64,000 nt of DNA from Dactylis glomerata (taxonomy: Eukaryota > Streptophyta > Magnoliopsida > Poales > Poaceae): NCBI GenBank assembly GCA_007115705.1, contig QXEO01000339.1:4358191-4422190 (forward strand). Reading direction: 5' to 3'. A program made the position numbers and the translations under genes. This document shows, piece by piece, positions 1 through 11,530 of the stretch. Within the stretch, counting starts at the first letter, position 1, and every line of letters starts with the position of its first letter. The notes beneath the pieces are model-generated. The model was not told the origin of the DNA and made no database searches. It saw only the letters and a list, made by a program, of their open reading frames with translations.

Positions 1-85
1 AAGCTCAGAATCACAAGGGAGATGCAGCAATGGTGGCGGCGGAAAGAGCAACGAACTGGTAAACAGTAAAAACCCCACTCTCCCC

Positions 86-94
86 CTTATAAAG
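86..94 (-). promoter_or_regulatory. TATA box of the antisense gene of Tat element 1
   Basis: Read on the minus strand this is CTTTATAAG, followed by a G-rich leader. The same layout occurs in the second Tat copy (TATATAAG at 27601-27608), with matching sequence on both sides. Conservation of a TATA box at the same place in two diverged copies supports a promoter for the antisense gene, whose coding part lies left of position 1. Confidence 0.5.
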
Positions 95-439
95 CTTTCT
101 GACAAAGGGACATGGGCTGAGACGTGGTGCAAGAAGTGGAATCCGTAGCCCACTAACAGGCAGGAAAAATTGTAAAATTACTGTGCTGCCCACGAGCAAC
201 GGTTAGCACCCAGTCAAATCACGCAAAGAGTGATTTTATTAATAACGTCAAAAGCGTTCGAGTGGCTGGGAAATAAAGCATCAAAATACAACACGATGAT
301 CATGGTTACTCATAGAAAATTCAGCAGAAAGTTTCATAGGTTACTTTGCCCGTAGGTGCTGGGCAAGGTACCCGGCAATTTTTTTTACACAAGATAAGAG
401 GCACAAATGAAGAAAACTAGTCTTTGAGTCTATACCCGA

Positions 440-640
440 AACATGTTTTTGACTATAGCCTCGGGGGCTACTACCATCGGGAGCACTGGCCGCACACCCA
501 ACGATATTATCAAACGAGCTACTCGGTGGTGGACGAAAGAAGGAAAATTTACTTGAGCCTATACTCGAAACATGTTTTCGACTATAGCCTCGGGGTCTAC
601 TACCATCGGGAGCGCTGGTCGCACACGCGACGAAAAATTT
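440..640 (+). repeat. Two tandem copies of a ~122-bp Tat subrepeat
   Basis: The core GACTATAGCCTCGGGG followed by CTACTACCATCGGGAGC occurs at about 451 and again at about 573. The same pair appears at about 2022-2190 and, inverted, at about 27105-27290. These spacer tandem repeats lie between the antisense gene and the 3' LTR. Open frames across them have no coding support. Confidence 0.75.
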
Positions 641-1265
641 AAATTCCCAGGAAAGTAAAGAAGTCAAAAGAAGACTTGAATAGTGCAATTTCTCCCATCG
701 GGAGGGAATTCATATTAGTCAAGGTTGGATAACCCGAAGATTTTTAGAGCTGAAACAGTCAAACAAGACTGTAAGATATGATTCTCGAGTTGCGTCATCG
801 CGACGAAACTCGAATGCCATGATTGAAACATATCGTGAAGTTAACACCCCAGGATCCATCTTGTGTGGCCTGGTATACGCACCTGGATGCGCTCTGCTAG
901 CAATTTATCCGTGTCTAAGATGCGAAGAAAATCCTGGTGGACGCACTGGGTACCCTGAGAACCACTGGAACTCGTTCTTTGTAAGTCCTAAATGCGGCAA
1001 AAGAATGGTTTTGACCAGTTTCCTGGATTCAAGTCCAAGGGGATTCAATTTGAAGTAGGTGACAAGTATCTGCTCCGGCAGTTAACTGGCCTCTTGACCC
1101 GTCAGAGTTGTCAGGCTTGTTCACCAAAACCCCTTGCAAGATAATATAATGGAAGTCAATTATTTTTACAGGGAGAATAAGAAGTCGAAAGATTGATCAA
1201 GTCAAAGATATGAAGATTTGAGAATCAACTCGAATCTGCAATTCTGGTAGAATCTTGGGGGCTAC

Positions 1266-1601
1266 TGACAAGGGTATAGATAATAGAGCCCGTTACTTGA
1301 GTACCCCTAAGGCCCGTTAAGCTAGGCCCAAGTGTAATCCTAGTTGAGATACGAGTTCATGTCGTATACCGATGTTGTAATATGTATTGGACCCCTCCCG
1401 TTCCTTGAGACCTGGCCACCTATATATATAGGGGCTAGGAGAGGATGGTGAGGGACAGTTTAAAAGCAAGCCAAGTTAACCACTACGTTTACTTTCGATA
1501 CACACCTTGTTTGATTGATTTTACCTTCGAGTTCATCCTACGCCCTATTCCTCCGATCCTAAGTCCTTCCTCTAGGACATTTGTCGAGTTAACCCTCGTC
1601 A
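1266..1601 (+). repeat. 3' LTR of Tat element 1 (336 bp)
   Basis: It starts TGACAAGGG and ends CCCTCGTCA, which are near-perfect inverted ends. Homology with the copy at 26139-26473 stops at the same two points. A TATATATATA box at 1421-1430 sits about 170 bp before the end, as expected for an LTR promoter. Just upstream is a G-rich polypurine-like stretch (CTTGGGGGCTAC). Ends are well supported by two copies; the family name is inferred. Confidence 0.8.
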
Positions 1602-1983
1602 CTACCCCTTTGAAGGGATCCCCAAATTCTGAGCTCCTAGTTAGGCTAAGATGGTTCTTCTACCTCCGGCCAGCTAGTGCTCTATAACCAAGATCTTGTA
1701 CTCCTCGTGAGGTATCGTGTTGTAATATAAGAAGGCAGGAAGTAGGGGATTTACCTCACCACGAGGGCCCTGAACCAGGGTAAATTTCGGTGTCCCTATC
1801 TGTCGTGTGTCATGCTCTCCGAAGTCTCGAGTCTTCTGTCGCTGTGTTTCATTGCGATCTAGATCTCACGCCTTCAGTCCCCTGCATTCGAATCTTTGGG
1901 TCCTTCGTGTGGTACCCCGTGTTCTTGCGACATGAAATCGACCGACACATAGTCCTCCAAAGATAAAAAGTGATGCATAAGAA
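1602..1983. other. Unrecognised segment between two Tat fragments
   Basis: About 380 bp with no convincing coding frame. Part of it (around 1690-1800, with ACCACGAGGGCCCTGAACC) has the look of the R/U5 part of another Gypsy LTR, but I cannot define ends or a partner copy in the window. It may be a leftover of an older insertion. Confidence 0.4.
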
Positions 1984-3121
1984 AAATATTTGAGTCTATA
2001 AAAGGTTGCAAGCACCTCCTTATAGCCTCAGGGGCTACTACCATCGGGAGCGCTTGGCGCGCACCCGACGAATTAGCACAAGAATACTATAGCTGGGAAG
2101 ATGAGAGGACAATATATTTGAGCCTATACCCAAAAAACTTTCGACTATAGCCTTGGGGCCTAGTCCAATCGGGAGCATTGGTCGTGCACCCGATGACAAT
2201 GGACAACGGTGGTTAATGATCAAGAATATCATCGACTACTTTGTTGACAAAAATCTTTGACTATATTGTCGACAAAATGACATCGATTACTCCCATCTGG
2301 AGTTATTCGCGATTATTTGAAGGAAGAGTAATTCGAAGATTTTGCACACTTCAACAGTCAAATAAGGCTTGCAAGGAAAAATTAATGATTCTCAGGCTAA
2401 GTCATCGCGATGAAGCTTGAATGCCGTGGTCATAAAAGATCATGAAGGTAAGACCCCCAGGATCCGTCCTGTGTGGCCTAGTATACGCACCTGAATGCGC
2501 TCTGCTAGTAACTTTTTGTGTCTACGATGCGAAGAAAATCCCGGTGGACGCACTGGGTACCCTGAGAATTACTGGAACTCTTTCTTTATAATTCCTAAAT
2601 GCAGCAAAAGATAGGGTTAGACCAGGTCCCAGACTCAAGTACAGGGGATTGAGTTTGAAGTAGGTGACAAGTATCTGCTCCGGCAGTTAACTGGCCTCTT
2701 GATCCGTTAGAGTTGCCAGGCTTGTTAACCAAAAACCCCTTGTGAAATAATATAATGAAAACTGTTGAATACAGGGAAAAGAAGAAGTCGAAGATTGATC
2801 AAGTCAAAGATATGATGATTTGAGATTCAACCCGAATCTACAATTCTGGTAGAATCTCAGGGGCTACTGACAAGCTAATAGAGCCCGTTATTTGTGTACC
2901 CCTAAGGCCCGTTAGGTTAGGCCAAAGAATAGTCATAGTCCAAATACGAGTCAATGTCGTATACGGACACTGTAATATGTATTGAACCCGACCGGTTCCT
3001 TGAGACCTGGCCACCTATATATAGGGGCCAGGAGAGGGCAGCCAGGGATAGATTGAGAGTAAGCCATGTTCACCACCACATTTATTCTTGATAAATGCCT
3101 TGTTTGACTGATCTTTATCAT
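1984..3121 (+). mobile_element. Second Tat-lineage 3'-end fragment, truncated
   Basis: From about 1984 the sequence again follows the spacer of Tat element 1: two subrepeats at about 2022 and 2143, a conserved stretch at about 2450-2720, and an LTR from 2868. Orientation is the same as in element 1. The LTR is cut at about 3117-3121, where the satellite starts, so about 85 bp of its 3' end are missing. Neither the antisense gene nor its promoter is present in this fragment. It is an old, broken copy rather than a complete insertion. Confidence 0.7.
2868..3117 (+). repeat. Truncated Tat LTR
   Basis: Starts TGACAAGCTAATAGAG and matches 1266-1601 through the TATATATA box (3016-3023), then ends abruptly at the satellite junction. 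The 3' terminal part of the LTR is absent. Confidence 0.7.
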
Positions 3122-3127
3122 CTAGTA

Positions 3128-4768
3128 GTTTCATCCACAGTCCCTTTATCATCTTGACATCCACTGGTCAACCCAAGTTTAACCAAATCTTGCATCTGCC
3201 TTGATGACATGACAAATGATGTTAGCCATGAGTGTTGCATAACTAAAGTAAATAAAACCATTTGTTTCATGTACATAGTGAATTTAAGGTTTTTTGGTGA
3301 AGCAAGCTCCCAAAGACCCTAGAGAACAACTGTTGGCCAACACACATCAGCATTGCCTATCTACTACATCACATGGTACTCACACAAATCACCTATAGTG
3401 GTTTCATCCACAGTCCCTCTATCATCTTGACATCCACTAGTCAACCCAAGTTTGACCAAATCTTGCATCTGCCTTGATGGCATGACAAATGATTTTAGCC
3501 CTGAGTGTTGCATAACTAGAATAAATAAAACCGTTTGTTCCATGTACATTTTGAAATTAAGGTTTTTGGTGAAGCAAGTACCTGAAGACCCTAGCTAGAG
3601 AACAATTGTTGGCCAACACACATCAGCACTTCCTAGCTACTACATCACAAGGTACTCACACAAATCACTTAGTGGTTTCATCCATGGTCCCTCTATCATC
3701 TTGACATCCACTGGTCAACCCAAGTTTGACCAAATCTTGAAACTGCCTTGATGCCATGACAAATGATGTTAGCTCTGAGTGTTGCATAACTAAAGTAAAT
3801 AAAACCATTTGTTTCATGTACATAGTGAATTTAAGGTTTTTTTGGTGAAGCAAGCCCCCAAAGACCCTAGAGAACAACTATTGGCCAACACACATCAGCA
3901 CTGCCTAGCTACTACATCACATGGTACTCACACAAATCATCTAGTGGTTTCATCCACAGTCTCTCTATCATCTTGACATCCACTGGTCAACCCAAGTTTG
4001 ACCAAATCTTGCATCTGCCTCGATGGCTTGAAAAATGATGTTAGCCGTGGGTGTTGCATAACGAAAGTAAATAAAACCATTTGTTTCATGTACATAGTGA
4101 AATTAAGGTTTTTTGGTGAAGCACGTACCCAAAGACCCTAGCTAGAGAACAACTATTGGCCAACACACATCAGCACTACCTAGCTACTACATCATATGGT
4201 ACTCACACAAATCACCTAGTGGTTTCATCCACAGTCCCTCTATCATCTTTCCATCCACTGGTCAACCCAAGTTTGACCAAATCTTGCATCTGCCTTGATG
4301 ACATGACAAATGATGTTAGCCGTGAGTGTTGCATAACTAATATAAATAAAACCATTTGTTTCATGTACATAGTGAATTCAAGGGTTTTTGGGGAAGGAAG
4401 TAGCAAAGACCATAGAGAACAACTATTGGCCAACACACAGTAGCACTGCCTAGCTACTACATCACATGGTACTCACACAAATCACATATATTGGTTTCAT
4501 CCACAGTCCCTCTATCATCTTGACATCCACTGGTCAACCCAAGTTTTACCAAATCTTGCATCTACCTTGATGGCATGACAAATGATGTTAGCCCTAAGTG
4601 TTGCATAACTAAAGTAAATAAAACCATTTGTTTCATGTACATAGTGAAATTAAGGTTTTTTGGTCAAGCAAGTACCCAAAGACCCTAGCTAGAGAACAAT
4701 TGTTGGCCAACAGACATCAACACTGCCTAGCTACTAAATCACATGGTACTCACACAAATCACCTAGTA
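3128..4768 (+). repeat. Higher-order repeat unit 1 (1641 bp, six monomers)
   Basis: Monomer types by start: A 3128 (CTAGTAGTTTCATCC, TCCCTTTATC), B 3401 (CTATAGTGGTTTC), C 3675 (CATCCATGGTCCC), D 3947 (ACAGTCTCTC), E 4222 (ATCATCTTTCCATCC), F 4494 (CATATATTGGTTTC). Spacings are 273, 274, 272, 275, 272 and 275, summing to 1641. The variants are diagnostic, so the order A-F can be followed through the array. Confidence 0.93.
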
Positions 4769-7700
4769 GTTTCATCCACAGTCCCTTTATCATCTTGACA
4801 TCCACTGGTCAACCCAAGTTTAACCAAATCTTGCATCTGCCTTGATGACATGACAAATGATGTTAGCCATGAGTGTTGCATAACTAAAGTAAATAAAACC
4901 ATTTGTTTCATGTACATAGTGAATTTAAGGTTTTTTGGTGAAGCAAGCTCCCAAAGACCCTAGAGAACAACTGTTGGCCAACACACATCAGCATTGCCTA
5001 TCTACTACATCACATGGTACTCACACAAATCACCTATAGTGGTTTCATCCACAGTCCCTCTATCATCTTGACATCCACTAGTCAACCCAAGTTTGACCAA
5101 ATCTTGCATCTGCCTTGATGGCATGACAAATGATTTTAGCCCTGAGTGTTGCATAACTAGAATAAATAAAACCGTTTGTTCCATGTACATTTTGAAATTA
5201 AGGTTTTTGGTGAAGCAAGTACCTGAAGACCCTAGCTAGAGAACAATTGTTGGCCAACACACATCAGCACTTCCTAGCTACTACATCACAAGGTACTCAC
5301 ACAAATCACTTAGTGGTTTCATCCATGGTCCCTCTATCATCTTGACATCCACTGGTCAACCCAAGTTTGACCAAATCTTGAAACTGCCTTGATGCCATGA
5401 CAAATGATGTTAGCTCTGAGTGTTGCATAACTAAAGTAAATAAAACCATTTTTTTCATGTACATAGTGAATTTAAGGTTTTTTTGGTGAAGCAAGCCCCC
5501 AAAGACCCTAGAGAACAACTATTGGCCAACACACATCAGCACTGCCTAGCTACTACATCACATGGTACTCACACAAATCATCTAGTGGTTTCATCCACAG
5601 TCTCTCTATCATCTTGACATCCACTGGTCAACCCAAGTTTGACCAAATCTTGCATCTGCCTCGATGGCTTGAAAAATGATGTTAGCCGTGGGTGTTGCAT
5701 AACGAAAGTAAATAAAACCATTTGTTTCATGTACATAGTGAAATTAAGGTTTTTTGGTGAAGCACGTACCCAAAGACCCTAGCTAGAGAACAACTATTGG
5801 CCAACACACATCAGCACTACCTAGCTACTACATCATATGGTACTCACACAAATCACCTAGTGGTTTCATCCACAGTCCCTCTATCATCTTTCCATCCACT
5901 GGTCAACCCAAGTTTGACCAAATCTTGCATCTGCCTTGATGACATGACAAATGATGTTAGCCGTGAGTGTTGCATAACTAATATAAATAAAACCATTTGT
6001 TTCATGTACATAGTGAATTCAAGGGTTTTTGGGGAAGGAAGTAGCAAAGACCATAGAGAACAACTATTGGCCAACACACAGTAGCACTGCCTAGCTACTA
6101 CATCACATGGTACTCACACAAATCACATATATTGGTTTCATCCACAGTCCCTCTATCATCTTGACATCCACTGGTCAACCCAAGTTTTACCAAATCTTGC
6201 ATCTACCTTGATGGCATGACAAATGATGTTAGCCCTAAGTGTTGCATAACTAAAGTAAATAAAACCATTTGTTTCATGTACATAGTGAAATTAAGGTTTT
6301 TTGGTCAAGCAAGTACCCAAAGACCCTAGCTAGAGAACAATTGTTGGCCAACAGACATCAACACTGCCTAGCTACTAAATCACATGGTACTCACACAAAT
6401 CACCTAGTAGTTTCATCCACAGTCCCTTTATCATCTTGACATCCACTGGTCAACCCAAGTTTAACCAAATCTTGCATCTGCCTTGATGACATGACAAATG
6501 ATGTTAGCCATGAGTGTTGCATAACTAAAGTAAATAAAACCATTTGTTTCATGTACATAGTGAATTTAAGGTTTTTTGGTGAAGCAAGCTCCCAAAGACC
6601 CTAGAGAACAACTGTTGGCCAACACACATCAGCATTGCCTATCTACTACATCACATGGTACTCACACAAATCACCTATAGTGGTTTCATCCACAGTCCCT
6701 CTATCATCTTGACATCCACTAGTCAACCCAAGTTTGACCAAATCTTGCATCTGCCTTGATGGCATGACAAATGATTTTAGCCCTGAGTGTTGCATAACTA
6801 GAATAAATAAAACCGTTTGTTCCATGTACATTTTGAAATTAAGGTTTTTGGTGAAGCAAGTACCTGAAGACCCTAGCTAGAGAACAATTGTTGGCCAACA
6901 CACATCAGCACTTCCTAGCTACTACATCACAAGGTACTCACACAAATCACTTAGTGGTTTCATCCATGGTCCCTCTATCATCTTGACATCCACTGGTCAA
7001 CCCAAGTTTGACCAAATCTTGAAACTGCCTTGATGCCATGACAAATGATGTTAGCTCTGAGTGTTGCATAACTAAAGTAAATAAAACCATTTGTTTCATG
7101 TACATAGTGAATTTAAGGTTTTTTTGGTGAAGCAAGCCCCCAAAGACCCTAGAGAACAACTATTGGCCAACACACATCAGCACTGCCTAGCTACTACATC
7201 ACATGGTACTCACACAAATCATCTAGTGGTTTCATCCACAGTCTCTCTATCATCTTGACATCCACTGGTCAACCCAAGTTTGACCAAATCTTGCATCTGC
7301 CTCGATGGCTTGAAAAATGATGTTAGCCGTGGGTGTTGCATAACGAAAGTAAATAAAACCATTTGTTTCATGTACATAGTGAAATTAAGGTTTTTTGGTG
7401 AAGCACGTACCCAAAGACCCTAGCTAGAGAACAACTATTGGCCAACACACATCAGCACTACCTAGCTACTACATCATATGGTACTCACACAAATCACCTA
7501 GTGGTTTCATCCACAGTCCCTCTATCATCTTTCCATCCACTGGTCAACCCAAGTTTGACCAAATCTTGCATCTGCCTTGATGACATGACAAATGATGTTA
7601 GCCGTGAGTGTTGCATAACTAATATAAATAAAACCATTTGTTTCATGTACATAGTGAATTCAAGGGTTTTTGGGGAAGGAAGTAGCAAAGACCATAGAGA

Positions 7701-8050
7701 ACAACTATTGGCCAACACACAGTAGCACTGCCTAGCTACTACATCACATGGTACTCACACAAATCACATATATTGGTTTCATCCACAGTCCCTCTATCAT
7801 CTTGACATCCACTGGTCAACCCAAGTTTTACCAAATCTTGCATCTACCTTGATGGCATGACAAATGATGTTAGCCCTAAGTGTTGCATAACTAAAGTAAA
7901 TAAAACCATTTGTTTCATGTACATAGTGAAATTAAGGTTTTTTGGTCAAGCAAGTACCCAAAGACCCTAGCTAGAGAACAATTGTTGGCCAACAGACATC
8001 AACACTGCCTAGCTACTAAATCACATGGTACTCACACAAATCACCTAGTA
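4769..8050 (+). repeat. HOR units 2 and 3, nearly identical to unit 1
   Basis: Units start at 4769 and 6410, exactly 1641 bp apart. Reading across, I find almost no differences from unit 1; one is at about 5453 (CCATTTTTTTCATG against CCATTTGTTTCATG). Identity this high over 4.9 kb indicates recent amplification or gene conversion. Confidence 0.92.
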
Positions 8051-9690
8051 GTTTCATCCACAGTCCCTTTATCATCTTGACATCCACTGGTCAACCCAAG
8101 TTTAACCAAATCTTGCATCTGCCTTGATGACATGACAAATGATGTTAGCCATGAGTGTTGCATAACTAAAGTAAATAAAACCATTTGTTTCATGTACATA
8201 GTGAATTTAAGGTTTTTTGGTGAAGCAAGCTCCCAAAGACCCTAGAGAACAACTGTTGGCCAACACACATCAGCATTGCCTATCTACTACATCACATGGT
8301 ACTCACACAAATCACCTATAGTGGTTTCATCCACAGTCCCTCTATCATCTTGACATCCACTAGTCAACCCAAGTTTGACCAAATCTTGCATCTGCCTTGA
8401 TGGCATGACAAATGATTTTAGCCCTGAGTGTTGCATAACTAGAATAAATAAAACCGTTTGTTCCATGTACATTTTGAAATTAAGGTTTTTGGTGAAGCAA
8501 GTACATGAAGACCCTAGCTAGAGAACAATTGTTGGCCAACACACATCAGCACTTCCTAGCTACTACATCACAAGGTACTCACACAAATCACTTAGTGGTT
8601 TCATCCATGGTCCCTCTATCATCTTGACATCCACTGGTCAACCCAAGTTTGACCAAATCTTGAAACTGCCTTGATGCCATGACAAATGATGTTAGCTCTG
8701 AGTGTTGCATAACTAAAGTAAATAAAACATTTGTTTCACGTACATAGTGAATTTAAGGTTTTTTTGGTGAAGCAAGCCCCCAAAGACCCTAGAGAACAAC
8801 TATTGGCCAACACACATCAGCACTGCCTAGCTACTACATCACATGGTACTCACACAAATCATGTAGTGGTTTCATCCACAGTCTCTCTATCATCTTGACA
8901 TCCACTGGTCAACCCAAGTTTGACCAAATCTTGCATCTGCCTCGATGGCATGAAAAATGATGTTAGCCGTTGGTGTTGCATAACAAAAGTAAATAAAACC
9001 ATTTGTGTCATGTACATAGTGAAATTAAGGTTTTTTGGTGAAGCACGTACCCAAAGACCCTAGCTAGGGAACAACTATTGGCCAACACACATCAGCACTA
9101 CCTAGCTACTACATCATATGGTACTCACACAAATCACCTAGTGATTTCATCCACAGTCCCTCTATCATCTTTCCATCCACTGGTCAACCCAAGTTTGACC
9201 AAATCTTGCATCTGCCTTGATGACATGACAAATGATGTTAGCCGTGAGTGTTGCATAACTAATGTAAATAAAACCATTTGTTTCATGTACATAGTGAATT
9301 CAAGGGTTTTTGGGGAAGCAAGCAGCAAAGACCATAGAGAACAACTGTTGGCCAACACACAGTAGCACTGTCTAGCTACTACATCACATGGTACTCACAC
9401 AAATCACATATATTGGTTTCATCCACAGTCCCTCTATCATCTTGACATCCACTGGTCAACCCAAGTTTTACCAAATCTTGCATCTACCTTGATGGCATGA
9501 CAAATGATGTTAGCCCTGAGTGTTGCATAACTAAAGTAAATAAAACCATTTGTTTCATGTACATAGTGAAATTGAGGTTTTTTGGTCAAGCAAGTACCCA
9601 AAGACCCTAGCTAGAGAACAATTGTTGGCCAACACACATCAGCACTGCCTAGCTACTAAATCACATGGTACTCACACAAATCACCTAGTA
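8051..9690 (+). repeat. HOR unit 4 (1640 bp), more diverged
   Basis: Same A-F order but with scattered substitutions (for example GTACATGAAG at about 8502, TTTCACGTAC at about 8735, TCATGTAGTGG at about 8861) and a single-base deletion in AAAACATTTG at about 8728. Confidence 0.9.
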
Positions 9691-9813
9691 GTTTCATCCA
9701 CAGTCCCTTTATCATCTTGACATCCACTGGTCAACCCAAGTTTAACCAAATCTTGCATCTGCCTTGATGACATGACAAATGATGTTAGCCATGAGTGTTG
9801 CATAACTAAAGTA

Positions 9814-9818
9814 AATAA
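9814..9818 (+). repeat. Target-site duplication AATAA (left)
   Basis: AATAA directly before the LTR start TGATGGG. It is repeated at 18375-18379 directly after the other LTR, and the satellite reads through when one copy and the element are removed. Confidence 0.92.
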
Positions 9819-11497
9819 TGATGGGTTCGTAGCATAGAAAACAAAAAATTTCCTACGCAAGAACACATAAACTAGCCAAGATACTCTACGAGGTGGTAGC
9901 AACGGAGACTAACCCTCGACGACCGTAAGCGGGGATTACGTTCCCGCACAAACGTTGACGATGGAGAGTCGGTGAAGACGCACGTAGTCGACGTAGTTAT
10001 TCACTTGACGTAGTCGACGTAGAGGTTCACTCGACGATCACAAGATCGTGTACACGGCGCCACAAGTGGCAGCGCCCCCGTGCTCGGTCACACGTACAGC
10101 TCGACGTCGACTCCTCCACGCCCTCGGTCCAGCAGGGCAGCGGAAGAAGGGATCCGCCGGACACTCCACCACACACTTCTCCAAGTGTATGAACTACGAA
10201 CTACAATTCCGGCAGAGCTTCGCTAAGCAGAGATGGAAATTGGGTAGCAACTATGTGAAGGAGGGGAGGATCAAGTAGTGTGTGACATGGAAGAGAGGAA
10301 GGGGTTTATATAGAGGAGGACGGGCAGCCCCCAAGGGGTGGCCGGCCAAGGAGGTCTCCTCCTCTTCATGACCCCTCTTCATTCCCTTCATGGTGGTAAC
10401 CCCCTCATCAACATGAGGTAACCCCCATTTTAATGCATGACATTCATGCTAATTAAAATTCACACTTATTGATTTAATAAAAAAAATTATTTCTTTAATA
10501 TTTGTTAATTCATTCAATTAACAAACATTAACAAATACACCCTTGAGTTATTTCGATATCCCGAAACAGTTTCGGTGCTTTTCTGAAACAACCCTTATGT
10601 TGTCCTGTAATTCAATCGGAGTATCGTATCCACTCAAAAACGACGGCGAACCTTAAGTGTGTCACCCTACGGTTCGTGAATAACGTGGACATGATCGAGA
10701 CTCCTCTCTGATCAATAATCATCAGCGAGATCTGGAAATCCATGATGACTCCCACTTACTTAACGATGAACTAGTGATCGTGTGAACCAGTAACGAACAT
10801 AGTTAATTCCTTTTGTCTCACGATATTATTACTTGTCCGAGATCCGATCATTTGGCATCAACCATACCTAGTTCGATCTCGTTCTCGACAAGTCTCTTTA
10901 CTCGTTCCGTGATAATGCATTCCTGTGACCTAGTCTCATGCTTGCAAGCGATTCTAATGCAATATCAACGAGAAGGGCCCAGAGAATATCTTCCCGTCAT
11001 CGGGTCAGACAAATTCCACTCTTGATCCATGAGCCTCAACTAATACTTTCAGAATACCCAAATCAACCTTTATAATCACCCTGTGACGGTGTGACGTTTG
11101 ATATCATCAAAGTACTCTTCCGGTATCAGTGATTAACATGATCTCATGGTCTGAGGATTAGAACTATTTCGTATGAGTTTGATATAGCAAAGAACTTGAT
11201 GACTTGATCGTATTGCTATTCGTACTATGGGTGTGAGTGTTCATCACATCATTCTTCTAATGATATGACCCCGTTATTAACCACATCCCATGTTCATGAT
11301 CAGGAAACCTTGATCATCGGTTAATCAACGAGCTAGTATAAAAGAGAGGCTTTACTAGGAACCCTTTTAGTTTATTAATCACACAAGTATTAATGTTTCC
11401 GATTAATACAATTCTAGCATGAGAAATAAACATCTATTATGAACACGGAATAATATAATAACAACTTTATTATTGCCTCTCAGGCATATTCCTTTCA
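9819..11497 (-). repeat. Copia 3' LTR (1679 bp)
   Basis: On the minus strand it runs TGAAAGGAATATGCC to ACCCATCA. It is the same length as the partner at 16696-18374. A TATATAAAC promoter box is visible on the minus strand near 10305. Confidence 0.92.
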
Positions 11498-11510
11498 GTC
11501 TCCCACTTGC
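11498..11510 (-). other. Polypurine tract of the Copia element
   Basis: Minus-strand GCAAGTGGGAGAC directly precedes the 3' LTR, the expected plus-strand priming site for reverse transcription. Confidence 0.75.
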
Positions 11511-11530
11511 ACTAGAGTCAATAATCTAGA

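Larger units (their letters stand above)
1..1601 (+). mobile_element. Tat-lineage Gypsy element 1, 3' end only
   Basis: This is the 3' part of an LTR retrotransposon that starts left of the window. The block 1-1601 is the reverse-complement homologue of 26139-27720: both have an LTR of about 336 bp, a spacer with two copies of a repeat of about 122 bp, and the promoter and leader of a divergently oriented gene. Relative to the LTR this gene is antisense and upstream, which is the arrangement known for Tat-lineage elements (Grande, RIRE2 type) that carry an antisense ORF between pol and the 3' LTR. Only the upstream leader of the antisense gene is in the window here. The lineage is inferred from this architecture; no pol is visible. 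LTR ends and copy comparison are seen directly. Confidence 0.75.
3122..9818 (+). repeat. Satellite array, left block (~273-bp monomers)
   Basis: Head-to-tail repeats of 272-275 bp. Using GTTTCATCCA as the phase mark, monomers start at 3128, 3401, 3675, 3947, 4222, 4494, 4769 and so on. Six monomer variants recur in fixed order, giving a 1641-bp higher-order repeat. Small open frames recur on both strands with the repeat period but have no initiation context or known domain; they are by-products of the repeat. The array is interrupted at 9818 by a Copia element and resumes at 18380. Confidence 0.95.

Noticed and set aside
424..642. 72-codon plus-strand frame with repeated residues
   Set aside because: It is the ~122-bp spacer subrepeat read in frame; not conserved in the other copies.
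1602..1983. Continuation of the Tat LTR to about 1945
   Set aside because: The second copy (26139) stops exactly at CCCTCGTCA, and TGACAAGGG/CCCTCGTCA form matching LTR ends, so the LTR ends at 1601.
3364..9365. Repeated open frames of 61-95 codons on both strands in the satellite
   Set aside because: They recur with the repeat period, overlap on opposite strands, have no domain, and arise because the monomer lacks stops in those frames.
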